From positions 1 to 26,948 of the forward strand of contig JNDT01001192.1 of the NCBI GenBank assembly GCA_000697055.1: a stretch of DNA of 26,948 nucleotides. The letters run 5' to 3'. A program made the translations under genes and the position numbers. The stretch is from Saksenaea vasiformis B4078. Taxonomy: Eukaryota; Mucoromycota; Mucoromycetes; Mucorales; Saksenaeaceae. Shown piece by piece: positions 11,067-21,482 of the stretch (its first letter is position 1; the number at the start of each line of letters is the position of its first letter). The notes beneath the pieces are model-generated. The model did no database searches, had not been told where the DNA came from, and saw nothing but the letters and a program-made list of their open reading frames with translations.

Positions 11067-12243
11067 ATCGTCATGATCTAATCAATGTTATTCTTACGCG
11101 ACGATGACTAGAACTTATGTAATGGTTCAATAACAGGCCCATTATGGCTTTTCAGTACCTAGCTATCTTGTTATCCTTGGATTTAGATGCCGCAGACAGA
11201 TATTCTGGACCGTAACTGTAGATAGACGAAACCAATGAGATCATCAAGGAACATTGTGCCGCAATAAAGACGGCACGACTCCTCTTACCCCTAGCTATCA
11301 TTTACGCTCCCGTTCCGCTGATTAGGTATCAGTACTCCTGTTAGCTCAAAGTTATGTTATTGTCGTTGTTCAGTGAAAGCACATGGTTGATCTCATCACG
11401 TTTGCCGATTCTAAGCAAGCGATGGCGGTTGAAAGATGAAGTTGGAAACTATTTCATTCGGATCCCACTATATAGAACTTAGTACTATAAAAGCTTTTCT
11501 TATGTTTTACCATGATCTTTACTTGTAAAATGGAGAAGAGACTCCGTTAAGCTAGATTAGGATTATTGATGTCTACTTTGCTGCACCCTTATTCAGCTCA
11601 TACCATTTGATGTATTAGTTCCAAGAAGGCTATGTAGGAAATTGTGATGTGCCGAAGCGAAAGGCGTGCCGGATTGAAAAGATCAGCATGTTGATACCGA
11701 GATATACCACGGGAAACTGCGTTGTAGTTCTTAACAATTTCCTACCACAGATAGGTACAGAAGTATATCGTCTTGATGCGAGATCAAGCGACGCAAGATT
11801 GAATTCACTTGAATTGTAATCTTACGTCCTGCTGCATGGATCCTAGTGCTGAACCAAACTGAAAAATGTTTTGTAAAATTTTCCATGACGAAGGCAACTC
11901 TCTTTCCAAAAATTCTGTGAAACCGCATGTAAACTTGCAGTTAAGACTTCCAACAAAATTTATTGAATCCCCCTAGGCTGTTAGTCTCAGAGAGCATTTT
12001 CTCGTAAGTACCCTTTGTGTTGATCACAACATTGATGCTTTAGTTTTCTGTAAATCTGTACAGTAGAGCTGGACTTCTCAGAACGAGCTTCCACTATCGG
12101 ACTACATAGGCGGACGTAATAGATAAAGCCCTCGCTTGGACGCCAGGGACTATACAAGGACGCGGACACTTTTTTGAGTCGAATGCAATTTTATTAATGC
12201 TTTTTCTTTTCGCAACAAATGAAGCACTCCATGCACGTATTTT

Positions 12244-12249
12244 TTTATT
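12244..12249 (-). terminator. AATAAA poly(A) signal, eIF4E
   Basis: TTTATT on the plus strand is AATAAA on the minus strand, about 76 bases beyond the eIF4E stop. A second copy lies at 12190-12195. Confidence 0.4.
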
Positions 12250-12324
12250 GTAATGCTTGCTCACGTCTTGGTTTTTTTTTTCTCATTTTGATTCTTAAAT
12301 ATGGATAGGGATGATCATGACATC

Positions 12325-13121
12325 TTAATTCTTGTAATTACCATGAGGTGTAAACTCAATCGAGATATTGTTTGGTACAGACAAAAACTCCTTCAGTTGT
12401 TGCCTACAACAATTACTCGTTTAATACATGATATCAAAAAGAAAAGTCTGATGTATGCTTACCCAATCGTTTCAATAGCTTCCTTGTTCTGGGCATTTCG
12501 AATCCACAGGGCCACTCTGAAGAATACCTTTCTTACAGACACAACCGCACCACACATCTCATTTTCATGCGAGAATTGTTCACCGATCATTGCCAACAGC
12601 TTTTGTTTTGCGTCAGTGGATGTCCATTGAATTGGTTAGACGTGCTTACAAGATACAGCCAGTAGTCGTTAATAGCTTCGCCTGTTCTGTTTCTTGGGAA
12701 CTGAATGCTAAACTTTCCACCTTCCGAATTAGCTGGGTCTTCCCATTCTGGTCGTATTCCCTTTTTAAACACATGATAGTTGGAACTGGTATCAAGATGG
12801 TTGACCTTGACAATGTTGTTGTACACGCTAAGTATACCATGAGCACGATTCCATAAGTTCCTCCATTTCCCTTGCCACTACTTACCCCCAGAAGTCTTCT
12901 ACCGTATCGACCGTGACAATCTCCTTAAGATTCTGCGACCACGATTGTGAATTGGCCTTTTTTCCAGGGTTGTCAAACCATAATGTCCATTGATTGTGCA
13001 GAGGGTGCTTGACGTTGTAGTTGATACGATCGTGGAATACAGTGATTTCCTCGCTCTGCTCCTCTACAGTTGCAGTTGCCACGGTCTTGCCTTCTTCCTG
13101 GGGTCGTTCAAGATCGGTCAT
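12325..13121 (-). CDS. Translation initiation factor eIF4E (mRNA cap-binding protein)
   Basis: Four exons on the minus strand: 12886-13121, 12650-12827, 12463-12599, 12325-12403, giving 209 aa, the usual size. It binds the 5' m7G cap and recruits eIF4G. The cap-binding residues are visible: W61 (SQSWSQNL), W78 (VEDFWG), W107-E108 (RPEWEDP) and W170 (VALWIRN). The HPL..QWTLWFDN block at 39-51 contains the eIF4G-contact region. In the phosphate-binding loop R161 and R166 occupy the usual basic positions, while V163 replaces the common lysine, a mild oddity. The N-terminal 35 residues are low-complexity and acidic as in other eIF4Es. Start ATG 13121 was chosen because the in-frame codons before it are unlike the family. 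Introns are about 58-60 nt GT-AG, except for a 50-nt one between exons 2 and 3. Confidence 0.96.
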
Positions 13122-13154
13122 ATTCACAAGAAACCGCGAAATAAGGAACGCGGC

Positions 13155-13168
13155 TTTTTTTTTTTTTT
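13155..13168. repeat. Poly(T) tract upstream of eIF4E
   Basis: Fourteen consecutive T on the plus strand, poly(A) on the eIF4E coding strand, 34 bases upstream of its start codon. Poly(dA:dT) tracts are typical nucleosome-free promoter elements. Confidence 0.5.
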
Positions 13169-13187
13169 GCAAAAAAGGGACCACACC

Positions 13188-13218
13188 TGACGTCAGAAGA
13201 AGCTCAGCCGCTGATTGG
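13188..13218 (-). promoter_or_regulatory. CRE (TGACGTCA) plus CCAAT box upstream of eIF4E
   Basis: The perfect palindrome TGACGTCA (13188-13195) is the canonical ATF/CREB bZIP site. A CCAAT box, read on the eIF4E strand, lies at 13214-13218. They sit about 67-97 bases upstream of the start codon. Both motifs are seen directly; binding is inferred. Confidence 0.5.
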
Positions 13219-13364
13219 CCCACAAAAACCACCCGACAAGCACTACTCACAAGGCATCGGCAGCTCTCTTCGGCAAGCCAACAAAGAAACCAAATAAACG
13301 CGGACCTTTTAAAGGGAGTAAGACGACAACCTGTTAACCGCTGTACCGCTATAATGGGTTTGAG

Positions 13365-13460
13365 ATGGTGCTAAGCGGTTTTCTGTGCCTGACCACCATG
13401 CTATTGGCTGCCCTTGCTGCAGACTTGGAAGACCCTCTGGATATTATACAACGGAAATGA
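13365..13460 (+). CDS. Tiny ORF with signal-peptide-like N-terminus
   Basis: A 31-codon frame reads MVLSGFLCLTTMLLAALAAD followed by a short acidic end. The hydrophobic core with an AxA-type end (ALAAD) looks like a cleavable secretion signal. It may be a stand-alone micro-ORF, the first exon of a lost secreted-protein gene, or chance. I found no convincing continuation after the TGA, and the divergent eIF4E gene is only about 240 bases away. Confidence 0.2.
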   Translation: MVLSGFLCLTTMLLAALAADLEDPLDIIQRK

Positions 13461-14823
13461 TCAATTGTGATTATAAGATAGCCTTCTTAGCAACAATCCA
13501 TTGATAATCGTCCGACCACCCCGTGAGTCCTATGTGTTCGTATATGTGTTTGCATCGTATGGGAGACTCTTTCGTGATTTATGACATACTAAATCGTGAT
13601 TTATGACATACTAAAGCGAGTTGTAATTACTTGCTTACCGATATAAAAAAAATCGATTTCCTTACACTTTTTTGCTAGCCATGATTAGTGTGCAATGAAT
13701 GCTTTGTGATTGTTTCTTTTCGAAAAAAATAAAAAGAAAAAGAACTCGTCTTGGTTGCGAACGCTTGATCTTGTGCCACGCAGCAGAGAAAAAAGTGCTT
13801 CATTTTTAGATCTGGTTATCGTGAACAAGCGCAAAATGACAACTTGCAAAGTTTAGCGTACGCTGTATGTTATCCTTGGGAGACATGGGGTAGTGAGAGC
13901 TGGTGCGTCTAGCAACAGGTCAGTAGCATACGGCGTCAGAATTTACATGATTAAGGAAGCAAGCGATAGCTTCACCTCAACTGGCAGATACTTGCGAAAA
14001 ATAGGTAGAAGCGAGCAATGACTTTCGCTAAATAGGGTCCGCGACAGAGGATATAATTCCTAGGAAGGTGTAGATCTGGGAATAGACAAACGTGTGGTTT
14101 GTATGCTTAAGCAAACGCTCTGTAGATTATCTGTATTCAGCTATCATTTTGCGATCTATACGACGCATGGAAGCATCGTTTTCAAGGTGTAATGTCAATG
14201 GTGACCGAGGCCGCTTCGTAAAAGTCGCGCAGGACGGGCTTCACTGGACCAGTATGTTATTCCTGGCAGCCTTATCGACATATAATATCTTGTAAAGCGG
14301 CATGGATATATCAAACGGTGTCATGTATCAGCGTCAATTTATCTTCCGAAATGACAGATGTCCTGTAACCAAAGTAATACAAAATGAGAAATTGCTATGA
14401 GTAGCAAGCACTCTTTTTGTCACGTCAAATCGCTACGAGTAGGCGACTCCTTCTGCCTCATCATGGGGCTACGTCTTTTAGAAACATTTGCTAGTGAGTA
14501 GATAAATGATGCCAAACTTGCTTCGAAGTTGCTCCAATATAAGCCAGTTTGCGCAACACGCAACTATACTCCCCTATGGAGAAATTGATCAAGCGTGAAA
14601 TCCTACAAATACTATATAACCCTGGGAATGTCTACGCGTGATGGATAGTAGGATTGACGTAAAATTGTTTCGACAAGGAATCTCACAGATTCTCAGCAAA
14701 CTGCAGGTGCCTAAAACTTGTACTCAGCAGAGAGAACAACAAGGTGCAATGTACTCATTAAAAACGAGACAGAATCTTAGTATTTGGTGTGTCAAGTAAA
14801 GCAGTCTCCTAAATAACTAATAT
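13461..14823. other. Gene-free stretch
   Basis: No supported coding frame; the 67-codon ORF at 14092-14295 has no recognisable motif. A 22-bp direct repeat lies at 13572-13615. The remainder is AT-rich unique-looking DNA. Confidence 0.4.
13572..13615. repeat. Perfect 22-bp tandem duplication
   Basis: TCGTGATTTATGACATACTAAA occurs twice back to back with no mismatch (13572-13593 and 13594-13615). Confidence 0.85.
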
Positions 14824-15451
14824 TCAACCTAAATTATCAATAAGCTTTAGGGCGTATTCCTCTTTCTTTAGTTCATAACTCAGCGGCGAAAACAGATAGC
14901 TGCATGAATCATTAAATGTTTCGGCTACTAACCCAAACATCATATGAACAAGTTTAGTCATTCGATAAAGGCGCGTTTGAGACACGAGAAGGTAACACAA
15001 TTCCACATAAGGAATTGATCCAGATATGAACGAACTACTAACTAAAATCTCTTCACAGTAGAACGACAGCGTATTGCACATAGAAGAAACAAACGATTTT
15101 GTCTTCTTTAACGTTTTACTATATCGATCACAGTTTGACATCGATAGGTACACGTAATGGGGCACATAAATGAAGGATCAAATTGATTAGGTTCACCTGT
15201 GCAGATGAAGAGCATATCAATCCATAATCAAAGATGCTCTCTTCTGGATTAACTTTGCGACACCTGCTATTATGTGTTGCAGTGCATACTACATACTCGG
15301 TGCAGAGTGTTATGAAAGGACATATGCATCTTTTGCAACAGAAATAGCAGTTTCGCCGGTAAAATGGAGGCATGTGCACTGCAAATTGCGAATCATGCAA
15401 AGCATGGGTCCGGACCAACGAACCGGCGGGCTTTGAAATGTTAGGGTTCAA
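14824..15451 (-). pseudogene. Unrecognised Cys-rich reading frames, possible degraded gene
   Basis: Two overlapping minus-strand frames (15451-15128, 107 codons; 15165-14824, 113 codons) are unusually protein-like for intergenic DNA. The first has a cysteine cluster (CYFCCKRCIC, then CTEYVVC) that could be a worn zinc-binding module. The second ends in a plausible amphipathic C-terminus (KKEEYALKLIDNLG). They can be joined in frame by a GT-AG intron whose donor follows SSSAQ and whose acceptor precedes KTKSF. I do not recognise a family; the cysteine spacing recalls the zinc ribbon of piggyBac-type transposases only faintly. It could equally be chance. Confidence 0.2.
15441..15448 (+). promoter_or_regulatory. 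Telobox-like TTAGGGTT upstream of RPS7
   Basis: TTAGGGTT lies about 190 bases upstream of the RPS7 start codon and about 90 bases before its probable leader intron. TTAGGG-type elements bound by Tbf1-like Myb proteins are known in many fungal ribosomal protein promoters. Its use here is inferred. Confidence 0.4.
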
Positions 15452-15534
15452 GCAGGAATCAGAGCTTCTTCTTCTCCCATCGTATAAGCCTACACAAGAA
15501 GATCCACTTTTTATTGTGTCAACTTGTACGTATC

Positions 15535-15632
15535 GTGAGTGATATAGGTGGATTAGGACGGATTATTAGATGGATGTTTGAATAAGCGAACGGAAGCGTT
15601 AAACTTTGGCTTTTTCTTTCCTTGGGATGCAG
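15535..15632 (+). other. Probable 5' UTR intron of RPS7
   Basis: A consensus donor GTGAGT at 15535 and an acceptor ending TGCAG at 15632, preceded by a pyrimidine-rich tract, bracket 98 bases just before the RPS7 ATG (15638). Removal would also delete an out-of-context upstream ATG at 15578. Leader introns are common in ribosomal protein genes. Needs transcript support. Confidence 0.4.
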
Positions 15633-15637
15633 AAACA

Positions 15638-16382
15638 ATGGCGTCTCACAAGATTGTAAAGATTGCTGGAGCAAAGCCTACTGATGAATTTGAGTTGAGC
15701 ATTGCCCAAGCCCTTGTTGATTTGGAAAATAATGTTCCCGAGTTGAAGAAGGAGCTCAAGCCCCTCTCCATTACTAGTGCCAAGGAGGTAGACAAAGGCG
15801 AATGGTCTGCGTTCGACATGCTCATGGGCAAGCAACTAGGTTGATGTACGGGGTGGCAAGAAAGCCATTGTCATTTTTGTGCCTGTTCCTCAGCTGAAGG
15901 CTTTCCATAAGATTCAGCAGAGGTAGAGTGTACAGCTATATGTTTCCAGTTCACTCATGGGATATATGCAGACTTACGCGCGAGCTGGAGAAGAAATTTT
16001 CTGATCGCCATGTTGTTTTCGTTGCTCAGCGCCGTATCTTGCCTAAGCCTGGTCGTCGCTCGATCTCCAAGCAACCTCGCCCCAGATCTCGCACTTTGAC
16101 TGCTGTTCACGATGCTATCTTGGAGGATCTTGCATTCCCCTCGGAGATCGTTGGCAAGAGAACTCGTGTCAAGGTGGATGGATCAAAGACAATCAAAGTG
16201 TAAGTAAATTGCTATGACATCAAAATGACAAGAAAGACTAAATGCTTTGCCTCTCTAGGTTCCTTGATGTCAAGGATGCTACTGCTTTGGAGTACAAGCT
16301 TGATACTTTCTCTGCTGTTTATAAGAAACTCACTGGCAAGGATGTGAACTTCGAGTTCCCACCAAACGCTGAGCTTTTCTAA
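15638..16382 (+). CDS. RPS7: 40S ribosomal protein eS7
   Basis: Four exons: 15638-15787, 15840-15922, 15972-16199, 16259-16382, giving 194 aa, the standard eS7 length. Recognisable blocks are the N-terminal [12 protein letters not shown] helix, [49 protein letters not shown] and the C-terminal [14 protein letters not shown]. It is a component of the small ribosomal subunit. All introns are 49-59 nt GT-AG with phases that preserve the frame. The ATG at 15638 has a good context (aacaATGG). The C-terminus is intact with a TAA stop. Confidence 0.97.
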
Positions 16383-17152
16383 ATTAAAACAAACTTGAAT
16401 TGCATGAATGTTCTTGTGTATGATATCGGCGAATGACCTCGTACATTTCGTGCAACCAACTGAAAGAATTTTACAAGATGAAGGGCAGATTTGTTTGCAG
16501 GAAACATGCCGAGATAAACCAACATAAGCGCGCGAAAATAACTGTACCCCTTAGATCCACATGGGAATTATGCTCTGCACGTTAGGCATACTCTATGCGT
16601 GAGCTACTCGTTCTAATAGCGAGAAATCTGTCATTGTGGAAAGGCTTCTGTACCATTCTTTTTGGCTCGGCAGACCTGATGACTAACCACACATTAATGA
16701 AATGTTTTGGATACATGAACCTCAAACAAACGTTAATATTTTCATTTCTTTTTCAAGTCTGAAGACCGATGAAGAGATTAGGATGCATAAGGCTTTGAAA
16801 CGGTATTCGAGGAAGGAAGATGGTATCCATAGGTGGCGGTAAAGTAGCATTTTCAGTAATGTATGAGGATACATTTTTAAGGTTTGCCCGAAAGAACTAT
16901 CTCTGTTCGTATCCTACAAATTGGTGATCTCAAATCGACTTGCTTAGCAAATGTATCACATGTTTTTCTATTGACAGAATCTGATCCGTGTTACTTTTCG
17001 GAGTCCATAAATATATGGTAACATGGAAAAAAAAAGTAAACTGAGCACTTTTCCTTCTTCTTTTTCTTCTCCTCACCTTTTCCTGTTTGCATGTGCTTAC
17101 AATGACGGTGAACTTTGTTTTGCCTCCTTTACTATCATTTTCTTCAATCAAA
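16383..17152. other. Intergenic region upstream of the Zn2Cys6 gene
   Basis: No supported coding frame. A TATA-like TAAATATAT at 17008-17016 followed by a pyrimidine-rich stretch (17043-17083) is the likely core promoter of the regulator. The antisense ORF at 16930-17490 is a shadow. Confidence 0.5.
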
Positions 17153-19695
17153 ATGATAGAGATGCAAGCAAAAAAGATTATAAACGACATCCAAAAGGAA
17201 GACGAAGATGAAAGGAGTTCAACGGCTTTCATCAGATATAATGGCCCAGAATCGTTTAAAGGACGTAAACAAACCAGAGTATCAAAGGCTTGTTTCAAAT
17301 GCAGAAAGAGCAAGAGCAAGTGCGATGGGAATGTCCGCTGTTCCAATTGTATTAGAAAGGATGAGGTTTGCGAATACAATGGTGGACCACCTGTAATCGA
17401 CGCATCTTCGTCAAATGATACGACGCAACCTTTCCATGCACAGCAAGACGACGATACTAACCAACTTGAAGATATGACTGCTCCTTTCATTTCTTCAGAG
17501 GGCCCCTTCCGATCACCAACAGTAGACGAGTGTGGCCACTTTTCAGGCGAGACGTCATATCGCGCGCAGCAATATCGCGGTCCTGCAATCGTACCTTTCC
17601 CAACAATAACATGTATGAGACCGCCTAGCCTGACACAAGCACATCAATTTGAACTTGTTAATATTTACTACCAACACATCAACCCATTTTATCTCGTCGT
17701 CACGAAGAAAGTAATTGATGAACAACTTTTAAGACATCAATGTGGAAAAGCGATCTATTTATCTCCTCTTTTTTTTTATGCGTTATTTGCGAGAGCTGCT
17801 GCTTTGAAGGGCGATACCGAAACTGAGCAAGCATGTATAACTTATGCTCTCCATTTGCGAAACGCCTACTGTGATTTTCCCCGCGTTAGTACCGTCCTCG
17901 CCTTGATTATGTTGGCAAACCACATGGAACACAAGAAATCCCAGCAGGATATGACAAGGATCTGGCTCATTTCGGGCGAAGCGCTCCGAATGGTCACCGA
18001 TCTGGGGCTACACAGGCTTTGTGATACAGATGAAACGGATTTCGCTGCACAGCTACGAATACGAACCTTTTGGTTAGCCTTTATTATGGATCGAACTCTA
18101 AGTTTGGCATATGGTCGACCTCATGCTCTTGCAGAGCAAGATATGTGAGTGTGTTTGCTTTCTTTTTTTGGTTGTGCTTTGTGTTATTTATCGATTTTGC
18201 TTTGATATTTTGTAGCGAGGTTCCTCCCCCGCAGGTGTTGCCCGGGGATGACTCATACACGCAGTGCTGGTTAGCGAGCCTCCACTTTACTATCGTGATG
18301 AGCAAAGTCGCTGGACGTATCACCAAATCATTTTATCCATCTCGAAGCAAATCAAAAGGCCCTATTCAGGTAAACGGGTTAGCACCATTTCATTGGTAAA
18401 CTGAAACGATGGAATTGCAGAAGCAAAATATGCTTTTGCCAAGCATCGATTCATGGATTATCTCCGCGAGGAAAGAGCAAATGAAGCTGCCAAACCTAGA
18501 TGGCCAAGGCGAGAAATTGGAACATTTGCATGACCTTTATTTTTACAGTAATCTGATTCTACTTCATCAACCGCATATGGACGCGGACACTAGTGCGAGC
18601 GACGCAAACATACGACAATCGCGCGATATCTGCTGGAAAGCTGCCACGATCATTGTCCACATGCTGAGTACTATGCCCAATGACAAACTGGTATACCTAT
18701 CAATGTCACCTGTAACCTTATATGCTTTCGTCGCGGCTATGCGTATCCATCTCTCCCTTGCTGCCGGTTCTCATAAAACGTCTGAATTAGCAAAACGCAT
18801 GTTTACCAAGGGTCGTGACGCGATGAAACGATTACCACAATGTCATGGTGACTCGATGTTCAAAGAAGCGCTGGACGAACTTAATGATATCTTTAACGAC
18901 AGAATCACAGATAGCCCAACCCCATCCCAACCAGAAGCTAATCATCAACAAACCTCACCACCTGCTCACGGCTCGACCGCTACTACAAATCAGTCTCAAC
19001 GCACGCAACCAGCACAACCCGCAAAAATCGCCAGAGAACCAAAGTTTCAAATGTGGACAGGGACTTCCAAGAGAGTTCGGGACAACGGTCAGCAAGATGC
19101 ACAAGGTAAACAGAAGAGACCCCACACAACGCAAGCAGCCTCCGACAGCTGTTTCATTACAGAGAATCCATCTGCTATAAATCATCCTACGGAGGATCTT
19201 CCTAGTGCGAGCCTTCCTCATACTGAAAATATTCCCACAGAGGGTCATCTGATCGACATGTATCAACAATCGTCCATACCACCGACGATAACCGCAGTTT
19301 TAGCTAACGTATGGCCAACCAGTGCTCCCACAATGGACTTGCCATTGCAACAGCTGGAAATGAATGGACATAATAGTGATACGCAAGTCACTGTAGAATT
19401 CCCTCTTGATCACTGGTCTGGTTCAGAGTTTTTTCCATATATGACATACACGTCCCCTCCAGCACCACCGTCACCTTCATCAAATCAATCACCTCTGTCA
19501 AACCAATCATCTCAAGCACAGACATCGCCTTCATCATACCATTCATCCTATCTGGCACTGCCGTTATCATATTCTCTGTCCTCATTATACTCAGCGTCTC
19601 CACCCTATCCAGCACACTCGTCATATCTACTGCCGTCGACATACGCGCCGCCATCTTCATCCTATGCACCCCCTTCGTCACCACGTTCATCATGA
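17153..19695 (+). CDS. Zn2Cys6 fungal-specific transcription factor
   Basis: Three exons: 17153-18144, 18216-18369, 18421-19695, giving about 806 aa. The binuclear zinc cluster has six cysteines at residues 47, 50, 57, 63, 66 and 73 (C-x2-C-x6-C-x5-C-x2-C-x6-C), preceded by a basic stretch (FKGRKQTR). Residues 165-430 or so form a fungal_trans regulatory domain, with the typical FELVNIYYQHINPFYLVV, GEALRMVTDLGLHR and RTFWLAFIMDRTLSLAYGRP blocks. The tail is rich in Gln, then strongly rich in Ser, Pro and Tyr, likely disordered and activating. Target genes are unknown. Start: in-frame ATGs at 17087 and 17102 would add 22 or 17 mostly hydrophobic residues; I prefer 17153 because its context (A at -3) is good and the product resembles relatives. 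Both introns are GT-AG and in frame. Confidence 0.92.
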
Positions 19696-20290
19696 CATAA
19701 AGCTATCATTTCTTCCTCGTAATCTTGTATTTTTTATTATCCTTCTGCATATTTTTAGGTTTCTTAAAAAAGCCAAATGTCATGATAGACATTTAATGCA
19801 AGGGGATGCTTGACCACCTTGTCTGTATCGATAGAAGGTCCGAACACTCGGTTCTTCTCGCCGTTCACATCTCATACATTGTCCGATGAAGTTTATTACA
19901 CAACGTCCTACGTTCAAACCGGGTTTATATAATGCCTTACCATTAAAAGCTATTGACGATGTGATCTCATCTCTACAATGCTTTATTGTAGTCATTCCGA
20001 CATTTCAACGCTATTTGTGCCATGTGAATAGAACCTTATGCATGTACTACACGGAACAGGCTGTATTTCAGCTGCAAAAATTGATTAATTTGTGTTTAAG
20101 TACAAATACACAAGAGAGTGAGTTTTATATTCGTATCTTTGATAAATGAGGCTCAGCGGACGCAAAGCGTTCAGCAACAACAGGGGAAGTACGTCCATTT
20201 TTCGTTTTCATTCAAGAACCAGTGGCGTAATGCTACAAACTCTAACTATCTCATATGCATGGATGATGTATGTCATGCATGCTGCTGAGA

Positions 20291-20428
20291 GTAGGTTATG
20301 CCCCGTGTAGTTGGACTATAACATACGTTTCCTAAAGATCGGGGCATACTCGTGGCTGGTGAGGTGGAACCTGAAACAGTTAAGGAACAGCTCCTTTCCG
20401 CGCATCCCTTGTTTGGTACTTTTTTTTT
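20291..20428 (+). ncRNA. Candidate small structured RNA ending in a T run
   Basis: The 8-bp perfect inverted repeat ATGCCCCG (20298-20305) / CGGGGCAT (20340-20347) closes a domain with a small internal hairpin TAGT-TGG-ACTA. It is followed by CGTGG (20351-20355) pairing with CCGCG (20398-20402) around a third hairpin AAGGA-acagc-TCCTT. The segment ends in nine T (20420-20428), a Pol III-type terminator. It does not match U1, U2, U4, U5, U6 or SRP RNA as far as I can tell. The structure is by eye only and may be chance. Confidence 0.25.
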
Positions 20429-20442
20429 AAAAAAAAAAAAAA
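20420..20442. repeat. T9A14 homopolymer palindrome
   Basis: Nine T directly followed by fourteen A, a self-complementary block. Confidence 0.85.
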
Positions 20443-21258
20443 GAAACCGAAAGGGCATAGCTTAGGACAAAGCGCTGTATATGCGTGTCAGCTACTGCAG
20501 CAACTGACAAACAGGGTGCATGAATATGGAAGTTACGCACGGCTCCCGGGTATAATTATAACCACAGGTCAAGAGCTGAGATGCTCAGTAACACAGCATT
20601 TCGGGTGTGAAAATGTCAGAAAGGTATGTACTTCAAAGTAACAAATTGCAGCACGTACGGAGAACAAACAAATACGATGGTGCAGTTTCGGCAGTAAAGT
20701 GCAGCAAGAAGAGGCTGGTTACGTGCATTACTGACAAAGAGCAGAATGCAGGGAGTCTCGTGAGTGATTTCACTAACCGTGAACAGTAACCAATTTCTGC
20801 AAGGTTTAATTCTTATTTGATCCTTCCGAGCAGCAGTGTTGACATTGTTTGTAGATTAGATAGAGAAGCGTGCGCAGTAAAAATAATGTTGGCAATCAGT
20901 AAGGCGCATATTTTACAGGGCCCAGAAAGAGTCCTCCCCCTTTTCTTACGAACCATAACTATGTGTACCATATGATGCATCACCACCGAAAATAACGATT
21001 GTGAACCAATACATGCGTTTACTCACTGTAACACGGTTATAGAAAATCAGATCCAACTCTTAAAGTCCAAAGATGGACAGAGGACCATGTTCTACGCGAT
21101 ACAACAACATATGAGCACAAACGGCAGATGTCGGCTTGCTTTCCTTAGTTAACCCTCGTCGTTGCACATAGTTTATCACATTTCTTCCTGACGATAGTAG
21201 ATCTCAAATACTGGAACGCTCTTTGGAGTCGCGAATTGACTAAAATAGAACATCTGTA

Positions 21259-21285
21259 CACTCTTTCCCGAAATCAATGTCGCAC
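21259..21285 (+). repeat. Left terminal inverted repeat of the Tc1/mariner element
   Basis: Shares CCGAAATCA and GTCGCAC, in the same order and spacing, with the inverted right end at 22868-22892, and is preceded by TA. Confidence 0.8.
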
Positions 21286-21416
21286 CCCGTCCATTATGAA
21301 GTCGCAGGCTGACAAAAATAGAAGTCGTACGTGTGCAAAGACTTTTGCGCTCTATGACAAATCAAATGTCGTATCCACAGACAAAGTTGTCGCACAAGGC
21401 TTGGCGGATCCATCCC

Positions 21417-21424
21417 TATATAAA
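21417..21424 (+). promoter_or_regulatory. TATA box of the transposase gene
   Basis: TATATAAA lies 59 bases before the transposase ATG and inside the element, so the transposon carries its own core promoter. Confidence 0.5.
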
Positions 21425-21482
21425 CACGTCAGCTTTGTGAATCCTGCGGTCCACTTCCATCTCTACACTCTTACATTTCAAA

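Larger units (their letters stand above)
10788..12324. other. Intergenic: RPS6 promoter side and eIF4E 3' flank
   Basis: No frame here looks like a gene; the two longest short ORFs (11731-11928 and 11987-12169, minus) show no recognisable motif. The stretch has a GGCACT/AGTGCC dyad at 10815-10835 just upstream of RPS6 and a hexanucleotide microsatellite near 11039-11066. Confidence 0.5.
19696..21258. other. Gene-free stretch between the Zn2Cys6 gene and the transposon
   Basis: No frame here is convincing (87 codons at 19886-20149 and 60 codons at 20607-20789 have no motif). It contains a candidate structured RNA (20291-20428) and a T9A14 block (20420-20442). Confidence 0.45.

Noticed and set aside
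12301..12630. 109-codon plus-strand ORF
   Set aside because: It is antisense to exons 3 and 4 of eIF4E, whose frame carries the conserved cap-binding residues.
13021..13374. 117-codon plus-strand ORF
   Set aside because: Antisense to eIF4E exon 1 and its promoter, low-complexity, crosses a poly(T) tract.
16930..17490. 186-codon minus-strand ORF
   Set aside because: Overlaps the promoter and zinc-cluster exon of the regulator on the opposite strand and has no motif; the plus-strand frame is clearly the real one.
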